Below the pieces are notes generated by a model that searched no databases, was not told the DNA's origin, and worked only from the letters and a program-made list of their open reading frames with translations. Both the position numbers and the translations under genes were made by a program. 64,000 nucleotides of DNA from an uncultured Clostridium sp. (GTDB taxonomy: Bacteria > Bacillota > Clostridia > Clostridiales > Clostridiaceae): contig URGW01000008.1 of the NCBI GenBank assembly GCA_900547475.1, positions 1-64,000 of the forward strand, written 5' to 3'. Shown piece by piece: positions 7,548 to 15,581 of the stretch; within the stretch, counting starts at the first letter, position 1, and each line of letters begins with the position of its first letter.

Positions 7548-9305
7548 ATGAGTAAACTTAAGAAATTAAGAGATGTTATGAAAAAATATAATATCAATTA
7601 TTATATAATTCCAAGTGCAGATCCTCATCAAAGTGAATATGTAGCAGAGTATTATAGAGGAAGAGCAGAAGTTTCAGGCTTTACTGGTTCTGCTGGTACA
7701 TTATTAGTTGGAGAGAAAGAAGCTAAATTATGGACTGATGGAAGATATTTTATACAAGCAGCAGAGCAGTTACAAGGTACTGGAATTGATTTAATGAAGA
7801 TGGCAACACCAGGATATGATACTATTAATCAATGGATAGAAAAGAACATTAAAGAAAATGAAACTTTAGGTTTTGATGGAAGTTGTTATAGTACTAATCA
7901 ATATAAAGAGTTATTAAAGATAGCTAAGAAAAACAATTTTAATATAAATATGGACAAGGATTTATTAGAAGAAATATGGAATGATAGACCAAGCTTACCA
8001 GAGGATAAAATCTTTGTTCATGATGAAAAATATTGTGGAAAAAGTGTAAAAGAAAAATTAAATGAAGTTAGAAAATATATGAAGAAAAATGAAGTTCAAA
8101 ACTACTTATTAACTTCTTTAGATGATATAGCATGGCTTTTTAATATTAGAGGAAATGATATTTTATTCAATCCTGTAGCATTAAGTTATGCAATAATAAC
8201 GGAGAATGAAGCAAAGTTTTATATTAAAAAAACTAAAGTTAATGATGAAGTACAATCAGCATTAAAAGAACAAGAAGTTGATATATATGAATATAATGAA
8301 ATTGAAGAACATGTAAAACAGCTTAATGGAAATACATTAATAGATCCAGCTAAGGTTAATGCTAAGCTTTATTCTTTATTATCTTGCACAATAATAGAAA
8401 AATTAAATATAACTACTAATTTAAAAGCTATAAAAAATGAAATTGAGATAGCTAATTTTGAAAATGCTCATATTAAAGATGGCGTTGCCATGGTTAAATT
8501 TATAAAATATCTAAAAGATAATATTGGTAAAGAAAAAATCACTGAAATATCAGCTAGTAAAAAGTTATCAGAATTAAGAAGTCAAGGAGAATTAGCAAAG
8601 GGAGATAGTTTTGGAACAATAGCTGGATATAAAGAACATGCAGCTATGATGCATTATAGTGCTACTCCTGAAAGTGATTATGAATTAAAGCCACAGGGAT
8701 TATTTTTAGTAGATTCTGGTGGACAATATTTAGATGGAACTACTGATATAACAAGAACTTTTGTATTAGGCAAGATTACAGAAGAGGAGAAAAGAGACTT
8801 TACTTTAGTATTAAAAGGTCATATTAATTTGGCAAAGGCTAAATTTTTAAAAGGATCTACAGGTTGTAATTTAGATGTTTTAGCTAGAGGTCCATTGTGG
8901 CAATATGGTTTAGATTATAAATGTGGAACAGGGCATGGAATTGGATTTTTCTTAAATGTTCATGAAGGACCTCAAGGTATAAGACCAAATGGAAATACAG
9001 TTCCACTAGAACTAGGAATGATGTTAACTAATGAACCAGGTGTTTATAAAGAAGGTAAATTTGGAATAAGAACTGAAAATGTTATGGTAGTAGTTAAAGA
9101 TGAAATTAATGATTGTGGAGAGTTTTATAAATTTGATACAATATCATACTGTCCTATAGATTTAAATGGAGTTAAAGTAGAATTGTTAAATGATGATGAG
9201 AAAGAATGGCTAAATAATTATCATAAGAAAGTATATGATAAACTTTCACCTTATTTAAATAAAGAAGAAAAAGAATTATTAAAAATAGAGACAAGAGAAA
9301 TATAA
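7548..9305 (+). CDS. pepP: Xaa-Pro aminopeptidase (M24B)
   Basis: A cytoplasmic metallopeptidase that removes N-terminal residues preceding proline. The 585-residue form has two N-terminal creatinase-like domains and a C-terminal pita-bread catalytic domain, the long arrangement also found in eukaryotic aminopeptidase P1. Metal ligands are visible in order: two Asp in LVDSGGQYLDGTTDITRT, His in GTGHGIGFFLNVHEGP, Glu in LTNEPGVY and Glu in FGIRTENVMVV. An AGGGGGAAAG ribosome site precedes the ATG. It stands alone and ends at a strong terminator. Confidence 0.95.
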   Translation: MSKLKKLRDVMKKYNINYYIIPSADPHQSEYVAEYYRGRAEVSGFTGSAGTLLVGEKEAKLWTDGRYFIQAAEQLQGTGIDLMKMATPGYDTINQWIEKNIKENETLGFDGSCYSTNQYKELLKIAKKNNFNINMDKDLLEEIWNDRPSLPEDKIFVHDEKYCGKSVKEKLNEVRKYMKKNEVQNYLLTSLDDIAWLFNIRGNDILFNPVALSYAIITENEAKFYIKKTKVNDEVQSALKEQEVDIYEYNEIEEHVKQLNGNTLIDPAKVNAKLYSLLSCTIIEKLNITTNLKAIKNEIEIANFENAHIKDGVAMVKFIKYLKDNIGKEKITEISASKKLSELRSQGELAKGDSFGTIAGYKEHAAMMHYSATPESDYELKPQGLFLVDSGGQYLDGTTDITRTFVLGKITEEEKRDFTLVLKGHINLAKAKFLKGSTGCNLDVLARGPLWQYGLDYKCGTGHGIGFFLNVHEGPQGIRPNGNTVPLELGMMLTNEPGVYKEGKFGIRTENVMVVVKDEINDCGEFYKFDTISYCPIDLNGVKVELLNDDEKEWLNNYHKKVYDKLSPYLNKEEKELLKIETREI

Positions 9306-9310
9306 AAAAT

Positions 9311-9347
9311 AAAAGTTAGGATTGGAGATATAATCCTAACTTTTTTT
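9311..9347 (+). terminator. intrinsic terminator after pepP
   Basis: A perfect 13-bp stem, AAAAGTTAGGATT (9311-9323) / AATCCTAACTTTT (9332-9344), runs into seven T residues. Confidence 0.92.
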
Positions 9348-9429
9348 CTGTAAATTATATAAATAAAAATAATAGTACCAAAGATAGAGCATTTATATAA
9401 GAATTGTGTTTAATATTAGCTTAGTGTAC

Positions 9430-9594
9430 TTAGAAGAATAAAAATAATAATGGCCATATTAACCAATTATTACCGAATCCACAGTTACTAGAACCACAGT
9501 TATTAAAGCCACAATTCCCAAAACCGCAGTTATTAAAATTTCTACAATTATTTCTACAACAATTTCTGTTGCGATTATTACAACATCTTCCCAT
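9430..9594 (-). CDS. small Cys/Asn/Gly-rich protein with hydrophobic tail
   Basis: A 54-residue frame on the minus strand with a near-perfect ribosome site (TAGGAGGAAAATTT then ATG). The N-terminal third is rich in Cys, Asn and Arg (begins MGRCCNNRNRNCCRNNC). The middle has NCGF-type repeats (NNCGFG, NCGF, NNCGSS, NCGFG). The end is strongly hydrophobic (NNWLIWPLLFLFF). It has nine cysteines. Similar small Cys- or Gly-rich proteins with hydrophobic tails occur in endospore formers and are often spore-associated, but I do not recognise the family. Expected roles are spore or envelope assembly or metal binding (inference). Confidence 0.7.
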   Translation of the reverse strand: MGRCCNNRNRNCCRNNCRNFNNCGFGNCGFNNCGSSNCGFGNNWLIWPLLFLFF

Positions 9595-9774
9595 AAATTT
9601 TCCTCCTATGAATATGAAAACTTAATTCATATTCTGTTAAATTTGTTTTATACTATAATATACTCAACATAAAAAATATAGTGCATAGTATTTATTTAAA
9701 TTTATACAATATTTTAAAATTTACAGTTAGAAAGATTAGTTATATGAAGTCTATAAAAGCGTGGTTTAGATAAG

Positions 9775-9826
9775 AACTCTCTACGTATTGATTAAGTTAC
9801 AATACATAGAGAGTTTTTCTTTTTTG
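9775..9826 (+). terminator. strong hairpin-terminator upstream of the pot operon
   Basis: AACTCTCTACGTATTG (9775-9790) pairs with CAATACATAGAGAGTT (9800-9815) with one C/A mismatch, followed by TTTTTCTTTTTT. No gene ends just before it. It could end a short transcript starting from TTTACA-17-TATGAA (9720-9748), as a leader attenuator or small RNA. The section 9595-9719 otherwise holds only the presumed promoter region of the minus-strand small gene. Confidence 0.65.
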
Positions 9827-9897
9827 TATTATATGAAAATATTTAATATAAAAATAATTAAACAGTAAATCGAGTACGATTGTTTTATTTAAGTTCT

Positions 9898-9943
9898 TAT
9901 TTTTCGTGTTTTTAAAAATAAAAGTTTAATATAACGAAAAATA
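9898..9943. promoter_or_regulatory. 10-bp inverted repeat upstream of the pot promoter
   Basis: TATTTTTCGT (9898-9907) and ACGAAAAATA (9934-9943) are exact inverted copies, with a further TTCGT at 9965-9969 inside the promoter spacer. The CGAA/TTCG cores in inverted orientation recall PurR boxes of Firmicutes, which fits the downstream purine genes, but spacing (26 bp between arms) differs from the usual 16-17 bp. The regulator is unknown. Confidence 0.4.
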
Positions 9944-9955
9944 TAAACAAAAATC

Positions 9956-9984
9956 TTGACAACATTCGTATCTGTAGATAGAAT
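9956..9984 (+). promoter_or_regulatory. sigma-A promoter of the pot/ade operon
   Basis: Consensus -35 TTGACA (9956-9961), 17-bp spacer, -10 TAGAAT (9979-9984). Transcription would begin near 9991 and read potB, potC, potA, potD, ade and the amidohydrolase. Confidence 0.75.
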
Positions 9985-10049
9985 AATAGTTAAATATGAA
10001 GAATAAAGTTAAAAAAAGTCGAATATATTACTTAAGATGGAGGAAAAGT

Positions 10050-10880
10050 ATGAAAAGAAAAGGTCGTTATTTACTATTTATTCCCTGCATAGTATTGGTA
10101 GCTTATTTTATGATAGTTCCATTAGTAGAGATAATAATTCCTACTTTTACAAATACAAAAGATGGAATGTTTAGTGCGTATAAGGAGTTTTTTGCAGACT
10201 CATATATGATGTCTATATTTTTAAGAACAATCAAAATATCATTAATATCATCAGTAATTTGTATGATTATAGGGGTACCAGTATCTTATTACATATCAAG
10301 GATATCTAAAAAGTTAAGAGGATTATTTATTGCATTAACAGTGTTTCCTATATTAACAAACTCAGTAGTGCGTTCATTTGCTTGGATGAGTATATTAGGG
10401 AAAAGTGGAATAATAAATACTTTACTTATGAAGTTAAATATAATAAATGAACCATTATCTCTTTTATATACAGAAGGAGCAATTATAGTTGGTACTGTAT
10501 ATATATTCTTACCTTTAATGATAATTTCATTAGTAGGTGTTATGGAAAATATAGATAATGATTTATTAGAGGCAGCAGAAAGCCTAGGAGCAAATAAATT
10601 AAAGTCATTCTTTAAGGTTGTGTTTCCTTTAAGTTTACCAGGATTAATAGTTGGAACTGTTCTAGTATTTACAGGTTCTTTAACTGCATACACAACTCCA
10701 CAATTATTAGGAGGAAATAAAAATACAGTTTTAGCAACATTAATATATCAAAAAACTATGACATTAGGAGATTGGCAAGGTGCTGCAGTAGTAGCAACTA
10801 TAATGATTGTAGTAACTTTAATAGTGATAAAAGGAATCAATTTCCTAGCATCAAGATTAGATAAGAGAGGTGTTTCATAA
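10050..10880 (+). CDS. potB: ABC transporter permease, PotB type
   Basis: Membrane subunit of a spermidine/putrescine-type ABC importer. The 276-residue form starts at ATG 10050, which follows ATGGAGGAAAAGT. An in-frame ATG at 9996 lacks a ribosome site and would add a basic tail. Six transmembrane helices are apparent, and the EAA coupling motif reads EAAESLGANKLKSFFKVVFPLSLPG in its family form (about residues 174 onward; residues E, A, A, G and P are conserved). The stop lies next to the potC start. The linked purine deaminases raise doubt about a polyamine substrate. Confidence 0.88.
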   Translation: MKRKGRYLLFIPCIVLVAYFMIVPLVEIIIPTFTNTKDGMFSAYKEFFADSYMMSIFLRTIKISLISSVICMIIGVPVSYYISRISKKLRGLFIALTVFPILTNSVVRSFAWMSILGKSGIINTLLMKLNIINEPLSLLYTEGAIIVGTVYIFLPLMIISLVGVMENIDNDLLEAAESLGANKLKSFFKVVFPLSLPGLIVGTVLVFTGSLTAYTTPQLLGGNKNTVLATLIYQKTMTLGDWQGAAVVATIMIVVTLIVIKGINFLASRLDKRGVS

Positions 10881-10881
10881 G

Positions 10882-11664
10882 ATGAAAAAAAATAAAGTTT
10901 TAACAGTGTTTGTTATATTAACATATATATTCTTATTTGCACCATTAATTATTATTGCAATGACAAGTATAGGAACAGAAAATTATATAGCATTTCCACC
11001 AAAGGGATTTTCTTTAAAGTGGTTTATTACAGTTTTTGAATCACAATCATTTATAAAGAGTATGGGGACAAGCTTTGTAATATCTGGAATAGCTACATTA
11101 GCAGCATTAATAATAGGTATGCCAGCAGCTTATGGATTAAGTAGATTTAACTTTAAAGGAAAAGCTCTTGTTAAAAGCTTCTTCTTCTCACCATTAATAG
11201 TACCTGGGATAGTAGTAGGTTTTTCACTGTTCCAATTCTTATTGGTAAAATTAAATCTTTCAGTATATATGAGTTTATTTATTGGACATACACTAGTAGT
11301 TATTCCTTATATTATAAGAGTTGTAGGATCAAGCTTAGAGGGATTTGATTATTCTATAGAAGAAGCAGCTATGAGTTTAGGATGTAAAAAGTCTTTAACA
11401 TTCTTTAAAGTAGTATTACCAAACATAACATCAGGGGTAATGGCAGCTTTTATGTTAGCATTTATAAATTCATTTAATAATGTTCCAGTATCTATGTTCT
11501 TAACTGGGCCAGGGGTAAGTACATTACCTATAACAATGATGAATTATGTTGAATATAATTATGATCCAACAGTATCAGCATTGTCAGTAATATTAATGAT
11601 ATTAACTATTGGAATTATGTACATATTAGAAAAAACATTAGGTCTTAACAATTTTGCAGGATAA
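10882..11664 (+). CDS. potC: ABC transporter permease, PotC type
   Basis: Second membrane subunit of the importer, 260 residues from the ATG at 10882, one base after the potB stop. A GTG at 10870 is possible but would overlap the AGAGAGG ribosome site at 10864-10870. There are six predicted helices. The coupling loop is EEAAMSLGCKKSLTFFKVV (about residues 158-176). PotC proteins pair with PotB as here. Confidence 0.88.
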   Translation: MKKNKVLTVFVILTYIFLFAPLIIIAMTSIGTENYIAFPPKGFSLKWFITVFESQSFIKSMGTSFVISGIATLAALIIGMPAAYGLSRFNFKGKALVKSFFFSPLIVPGIVVGFSLFQFLLVKLNLSVYMSLFIGHTLVVIPYIIRVVGSSLEGFDYSIEEAAMSLGCKKSLTFFKVVLPNITSGVMAAFMLAFINSFNNVPVSMFLTGPGVSTLPITMMNYVEYNYDPTVSALSVILMILTIGIMYILEKTLGLNNFAG

Positions 11665-11700
11665 AGTTAGAACTAAATAATTAGTTGGAGGACAATAAAG

Positions 11701-12732
11701 ATGGATTTAATAAATTTACAAAATATAAATGTTTCATATGATAAGAAAAATAATATATTAGAAAATTTAAATTTAAAGGTTAAAAAAGGAGAATTAGTTT
11801 CTCTGCTTGGACCAAGTGGTTGTGGAAAAACTACTACTTTAAGAGTTGTGGCAGGCTTTATAGAACCAACAGCAGGTAAATTTTTATTAGGAGATAAAGA
11901 TTATACAAAAATACCTGTACATAATAGAAATTTTGGGTTAGTGTTTCAAAGCTATGCCTTATTTCCACATTTAACTGTAGAAGAAAATGTGGCCTTTGGA
12001 TTAAAGATGAAAAAGATGCCTAAAGAAGAGATAAAAACAAAAGTAGCAGAAATATTAGAAACAGTTGATATGAGTCATTTAGCTAAAAGATATCCTAAGG
12101 AGTTATCTGGTGGACAAAGACAAAGAGTAGCTATAGCAAGAGCTTTAGTTATTGAACCAAGCCTTTTACTTTTAGATGAGCCATTAAGTAATCTTGATGC
12201 TAAATTAAGATTAAAAATGAGAGTTGAAATAAGAAAGCTTCAACAAAAACTAGGAATAACAACATTATTTGTTACTCATGACCAAGAAGAATGTTTTTCA
12301 ATTTCTGATAGAGTAGCAGTACTTAATAAAGGAGTAATAGAGCAATTTGATACTCCAGAAAATATATATTCAAATCCAGCAACAGAGTTTGTTGCAAGAT
12401 TTGTAGGGTTCGAAAATTTCTTTGAATTAAATAAGATATCTGAAGATACTTATGAAAATGAAAGTGGAATTAAATTAAAGGTTACAAGATCAAAGGAAAA
12501 TTCTAAGGCTAAAGGAACTATAAGACCAGATGATATAAAGATAGTTGAAGATGATTTGGAAAATACAGTAGAAGGTACTATAGAGATAAGAACTTTCTTA
12601 GGGAAAGCTTATCAATATGATGTAAAAACAGCTATAGGTAACATTATTGTAAATAGTGAAAATACTGTTGTATACGAAAAAGGTGACAAAATAAAACTTC
12701 AATTACCATCAAATAAAATTGTAATATTATAA
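11701..12732 (+). CDS. potA: ABC transporter ATP-binding protein, PotA type
   Basis: The ATPase of the importer, 343 residues. Walker A is GPSGCGKTT (37-45), the Q-loop is VFQSYALFPH (81-90), the signature is LSGGQ (135-139) and Walker B is LLLLDEP (155-161). The switch His is in FVTHDQEE. The C-terminal 100 residues form the TOBE-type regulatory domain of the PotA/MalK group. A TTGGAGGAC site precedes the ATG. It lies between permease and binding-protein genes, giving the order B-C-A-D. Confidence 0.92.
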   Translation: MDLINLQNINVSYDKKNNILENLNLKVKKGELVSLLGPSGCGKTTTLRVVAGFIEPTAGKFLLGDKDYTKIPVHNRNFGLVFQSYALFPHLTVEENVAFGLKMKKMPKEEIKTKVAEILETVDMSHLAKRYPKELSGGQRQRVAIARALVIEPSLLLLDEPLSNLDAKLRLKMRVEIRKLQQKLGITTLFVTHDQEECFSISDRVAVLNKGVIEQFDTPENIYSNPATEFVARFVGFENFFELNKISEDTYENESGIKLKVTRSKENSKAKGTIRPDDIKIVEDDLENTVEGTIEIRTFLGKAYQYDVKTAIGNIIVNSENTVVYEKGDKIKLQLPSNKIVIL

Positions 12733-12758
12733 AAATATTTATATTAAGGAGTTTACTT

Positions 12759-13805
12759 ATGAAAAAGAGAATTTTATCAGTATTATTAGCAGGAGTTCTA
12801 TCTGCAACAGCATTAGTAGGATGTGGAAGTGCAGAAGGGGAATCATCAAATAAAAAACTTGTAATTTCAACTTGGGGATTAAATGAAGATGTTTTAAAAG
12901 AGACAGTATTTGAACCTTTTGAAGAAGAATATGGAGTAGAAATTGTTTTAGAAGTAGGAAATAATTCTGAGAGATTAACTAAAATGAAAAACAATCCAAA
13001 CTCTCAAATAGATATAACTTATTTAGCAGAATCTTTTGCAGAACAAGGAATAGAGGCTGGAATATTTGAAGAGTTAGATTATTCAAAGATTCCTAATGCT
13101 GAAAAGCTTAATAGTAAAGCACAAACTACTGTAGAGAGAGGATTTGGTCCAGCTTATACATTAAATAGTATTGGAATAGTTGTAGATCCATCTGCAGGAA
13201 TAGAGATTAATTCATGGGAAGATTTATGGAAGCCTGAATTAGCTAATAAAATAGCTATTCCAGATATAACAACTACTAATGGACCTGCAATAGTTGAAAT
13301 AGCAGCAGAAAAAGCTGGTGTTGATGTACAAACAGACAATGGAGAAGCTGCATTTAAAGAATTAGAAGCTTTAAAACCTAATATTGTTAAAACTTATAGC
13401 AAATCTTCAGATTTAGCAAATATGTTTGCAAGTGGTGAAATAGTAGCAGCAATAGCAGCAGACTTTGCTTATGGAAACATTGCAAAAGCAAAACCAGAAG
13501 TAACTTATGTAGTACCAGAATCAGGAACTTACTTAAACTTTAATACAATTAATATAAACAAAAATTCAAAAAACAAGGATTTAGCTTATGAATTTATTAA
13601 CTATGCATTAAGTACAGAAGTTCAAGAAAGAACTGCTAAGGCTTTAAGTGAATCACCAGTAAATACTGAAGTTGAATTAACAGAAGAAGAAGCTACAAAC
13701 TTAACATATGGTTCAGTAGTTGATAATGCTAAAGTAATTGATTTTAAATTTGTTAATACATTAATGGATGAATGGGTTAATACTTGGAACAGAATAATGA
13801 ACTAG
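12759..13805 (+). CDS. potD: substrate-binding lipoprotein, PotD type
   Basis: Extracytoplasmic binding protein of the importer, anchored as a lipoprotein. The signal peptide ends in the lipobox ALVGC, with Cys22 as the lipidated residue. The mature part is a two-lobed class D binding protein of the PotD/PotF group (starts LVISTWGLNEDVLKE). Bacterial polyamine sites use several acidic and aromatic residues, and I cannot confirm these from sequence alone. The gene ends 17 bp before adenine deaminase, in the same operon. Confidence 0.85.
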   Translation: MKKRILSVLLAGVLSATALVGCGSAEGESSNKKLVISTWGLNEDVLKETVFEPFEEEYGVEIVLEVGNNSERLTKMKNNPNSQIDITYLAESFAEQGIEAGIFEELDYSKIPNAEKLNSKAQTTVERGFGPAYTLNSIGIVVDPSAGIEINSWEDLWKPELANKIAIPDITTTNGPAIVEIAAEKAGVDVQTDNGEAAFKELEALKPNIVKTYSKSSDLANMFASGEIVAAIAADFAYGNIAKAKPEVTYVVPESGTYLNFNTININKNSKNKDLAYEFINYALSTEVQERTAKALSESPVNTEVELTEEEATNLTYGSVVDNAKVIDFKFVNTLMDEWVNTWNRIMN

Positions 13806-13822
13806 TATTATAGGTATAAAAA

Positions 13823-15529
13823 ATGGAAGTACAATTAATTATTAAAAACTTAAAGGTATATAACAGTTATTTTAAGAAGTTTATACAAGGTGACGTTGTA
13901 ATAAATGATGGGAAATTTATTCATATAGGAAATAATTATGAAGATAGATTAACCTCTAAAAATATTATAGACGGAAATAATAAGTACATGATTCCAGGAT
14001 TAATAGATATACATATGCATATAGAAAGCTCAATGACAATTCCAAGTGAGTTTTCTAAAGCAGCAATAAAACAGGGGGTCACTACAGTTGTAGCTGACCC
14101 TCATGAAATTGCAAATGTTTTTGGTATTGAAGGAATAAAGGAATTTATTAAGTCTAAAGAAAAGCTTGATATTTTTTATGGTATACCAAGTTCTGTACCT
14201 TCAACTAGTAATCATTTAGAAACTACTGGAGGAGAAATAACTGTTAATGAGGTAAAAGAATTATTATCTTATGAAAATATACTTTGTCTTGGGGAAGTAA
14301 TGAACTTTAAAGACTTAATAGAAGATGAAAATTCGGCTATAAATAATATTATTGATGTTAGTAAAGATAAGAAGATTCCATTAGAAGGGCATTGTCCTAA
14401 AATAGATGGAGTTGATTTATCGCTTTATATTTACAGAGGTGTTGATGGAGATCATACACAACAGTCAGTAGCCTCTCTTGAAGAAAAAATAAGAAATGGC
14501 ATGTTTATTGAAATGCAACATAAATCAATGACTAAAGAAAATATCAAATTTTTAGTAGAAAATAATTTGTATGAACATTTTGCTTTAGCTACAGATGATG
14601 TTATGGCTGATAAATTAACTAAAGGACACCTTAATGAATTAGTAAAAGAAGCTGTAAATTTAGGTATGTCTATAGAAAATGCAATATATGTAGCTACTTA
14701 TACTCCGGCTAAAAGAATGAGGCTTTTTGATAGAGGAACAATAGCTCCAGGAAAAATAGCAGATTTTATTTTACTTGATGATATAAAAAACTTTGATATT
14801 TATGAAGTGTATAAAAATGGAGAAGTTGTATTTAATAGATGTAACGGCTTAAAAGAAAAGTATTTTATGAAAAAAAGTAATTTTCATAAGAAATTTTATA
14901 ATAGCATAAAGTTAAATCAAATTACTAATGAAAATTTATTAGTTAGGGTACCACAAAAATATAATAATAAAGTTACTTGTAGAACTATGAATATTATGAA
15001 GAATACTACATTTACAGAAGAAGGGGAAGTTTCTTTGGATGTAGAAAATAACCTTTTAAAATGGGAAAATAGTAACTGTGCTTTAATTGCTGTTTTTGAG
15101 AGATACGGAAAAAATAATAATGTAGCTTTTGGATTAGTACAAGGAGAGATTATTAAAGAAGGAGCAGTGGCTACAACTTGGGCTCATGATAATCATAATG
15201 TTATGGTTATGGGAAGAAATGTTGAGGATATGGTTTTAGCTGTTAATAATTTAATAGACTTTAATGGAGGATATATTGTCGTAAGGGATAATAATATATT
15301 AGCAAAATTAGAGTTACCTATAGGTGGAATAGTTAGTGATGAACCAATTGAAGTTATAGGAGAAAAATTAGGTAAGGTTAGAAGTGCTATGAAGGAATTA
15401 GGTTATAATCATATGAATGAAATAATGTCATTTAGCACCTTATCTTTGCCAGTAAGTCCAGCTATAAAAATTACAGATAAAGGACTTATTGATGTTAAAA
15501 AGTGTAAAGTGGTATCACTATTTAAATAA
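13823..15529 (+). CDS. ade: adenine deaminase
   Basis: Ade deaminates adenine to hypoxanthine for purine salvage and ammonia release. The 568-residue length and two-part fold (amidohydrolase barrel plus C-terminal domain) match bacterial Ade rather than the mammalian-type deaminase. Metal motifs are IDIHMHIESSM (about residue 61), ADPHEIANVFG, EGHCPK and the late ATDDVMAD. The start ATG lies 17 bp after potD; the ribosome site there is poor (AGGTATAAAA), so translation may depend on the upstream cistron. Confidence 0.95.
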   Translation: MEVQLIIKNLKVYNSYFKKFIQGDVVINDGKFIHIGNNYEDRLTSKNIIDGNNKYMIPGLIDIHMHIESSMTIPSEFSKAAIKQGVTTVVADPHEIANVFGIEGIKEFIKSKEKLDIFYGIPSSVPSTSNHLETTGGEITVNEVKELLSYENILCLGEVMNFKDLIEDENSAINNIIDVSKDKKIPLEGHCPKIDGVDLSLYIYRGVDGDHTQQSVASLEEKIRNGMFIEMQHKSMTKENIKFLVENNLYEHFALATDDVMADKLTKGHLNELVKEAVNLGMSIENAIYVATYTPAKRMRLFDRGTIAPGKIADFILLDDIKNFDIYEVYKNGEVVFNRCNGLKEKYFMKKSNFHKKFYNSIKLNQITNENLLVRVPQKYNNKVTCRTMNIMKNTTFTEEGEVSLDVENNLLKWENSNCALIAVFERYGKNNNVAFGLVQGEIIKEGAVATTWAHDNHNVMVMGRNVEDMVLAVNNLIDFNGGYIVVRDNNILAKLELPIGGIVSDEPIEVIGEKLGKVRSAMKELGYNHMNEIMSFSTLSLPVSPAIKITDKGLIDVKKCKVVSLFK

Positions 15530-15533
15530 GTAG

Positions 15534-15559
15534 AAGACTATGTATGTGCATAGTCTTTT
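15534..15559 (+). promoter_or_regulatory. intercistronic hairpin between ade and the amidohydrolase gene
   Basis: AAGACTATG (15534-15542) / CATAGTCTT (15549-15557) with a six-base loop and then TTA. The short T-run makes it a weak terminator or an mRNA processing/stabilising element that would lower expression of the last gene. Confidence 0.45.
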
Positions 15560-15581
15560 ACTGCAGGTTGGAGGATTTAAA

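Noticed and set aside
9752..9812. Firm call of a purine riboswitch
   Set aside because: Only the order of elements and a TCTCTAC-like junction match. P2 does not form well, and the loop-loop signatures are missing. It is kept as a finding, not a feature.
10289..10693. 134-residue open frame on the minus strand inside potB
   Set aside because: It is the antisense of a clearly coding permease gene, has no ribosome site and its composition follows the shadow of the other strand.
12644..12994. 116-residue minus-strand frame across the potA-potD junction
   Set aside because: It overlaps two real genes in antisense, including the potD signal sequence, and lacks a ribosome site.
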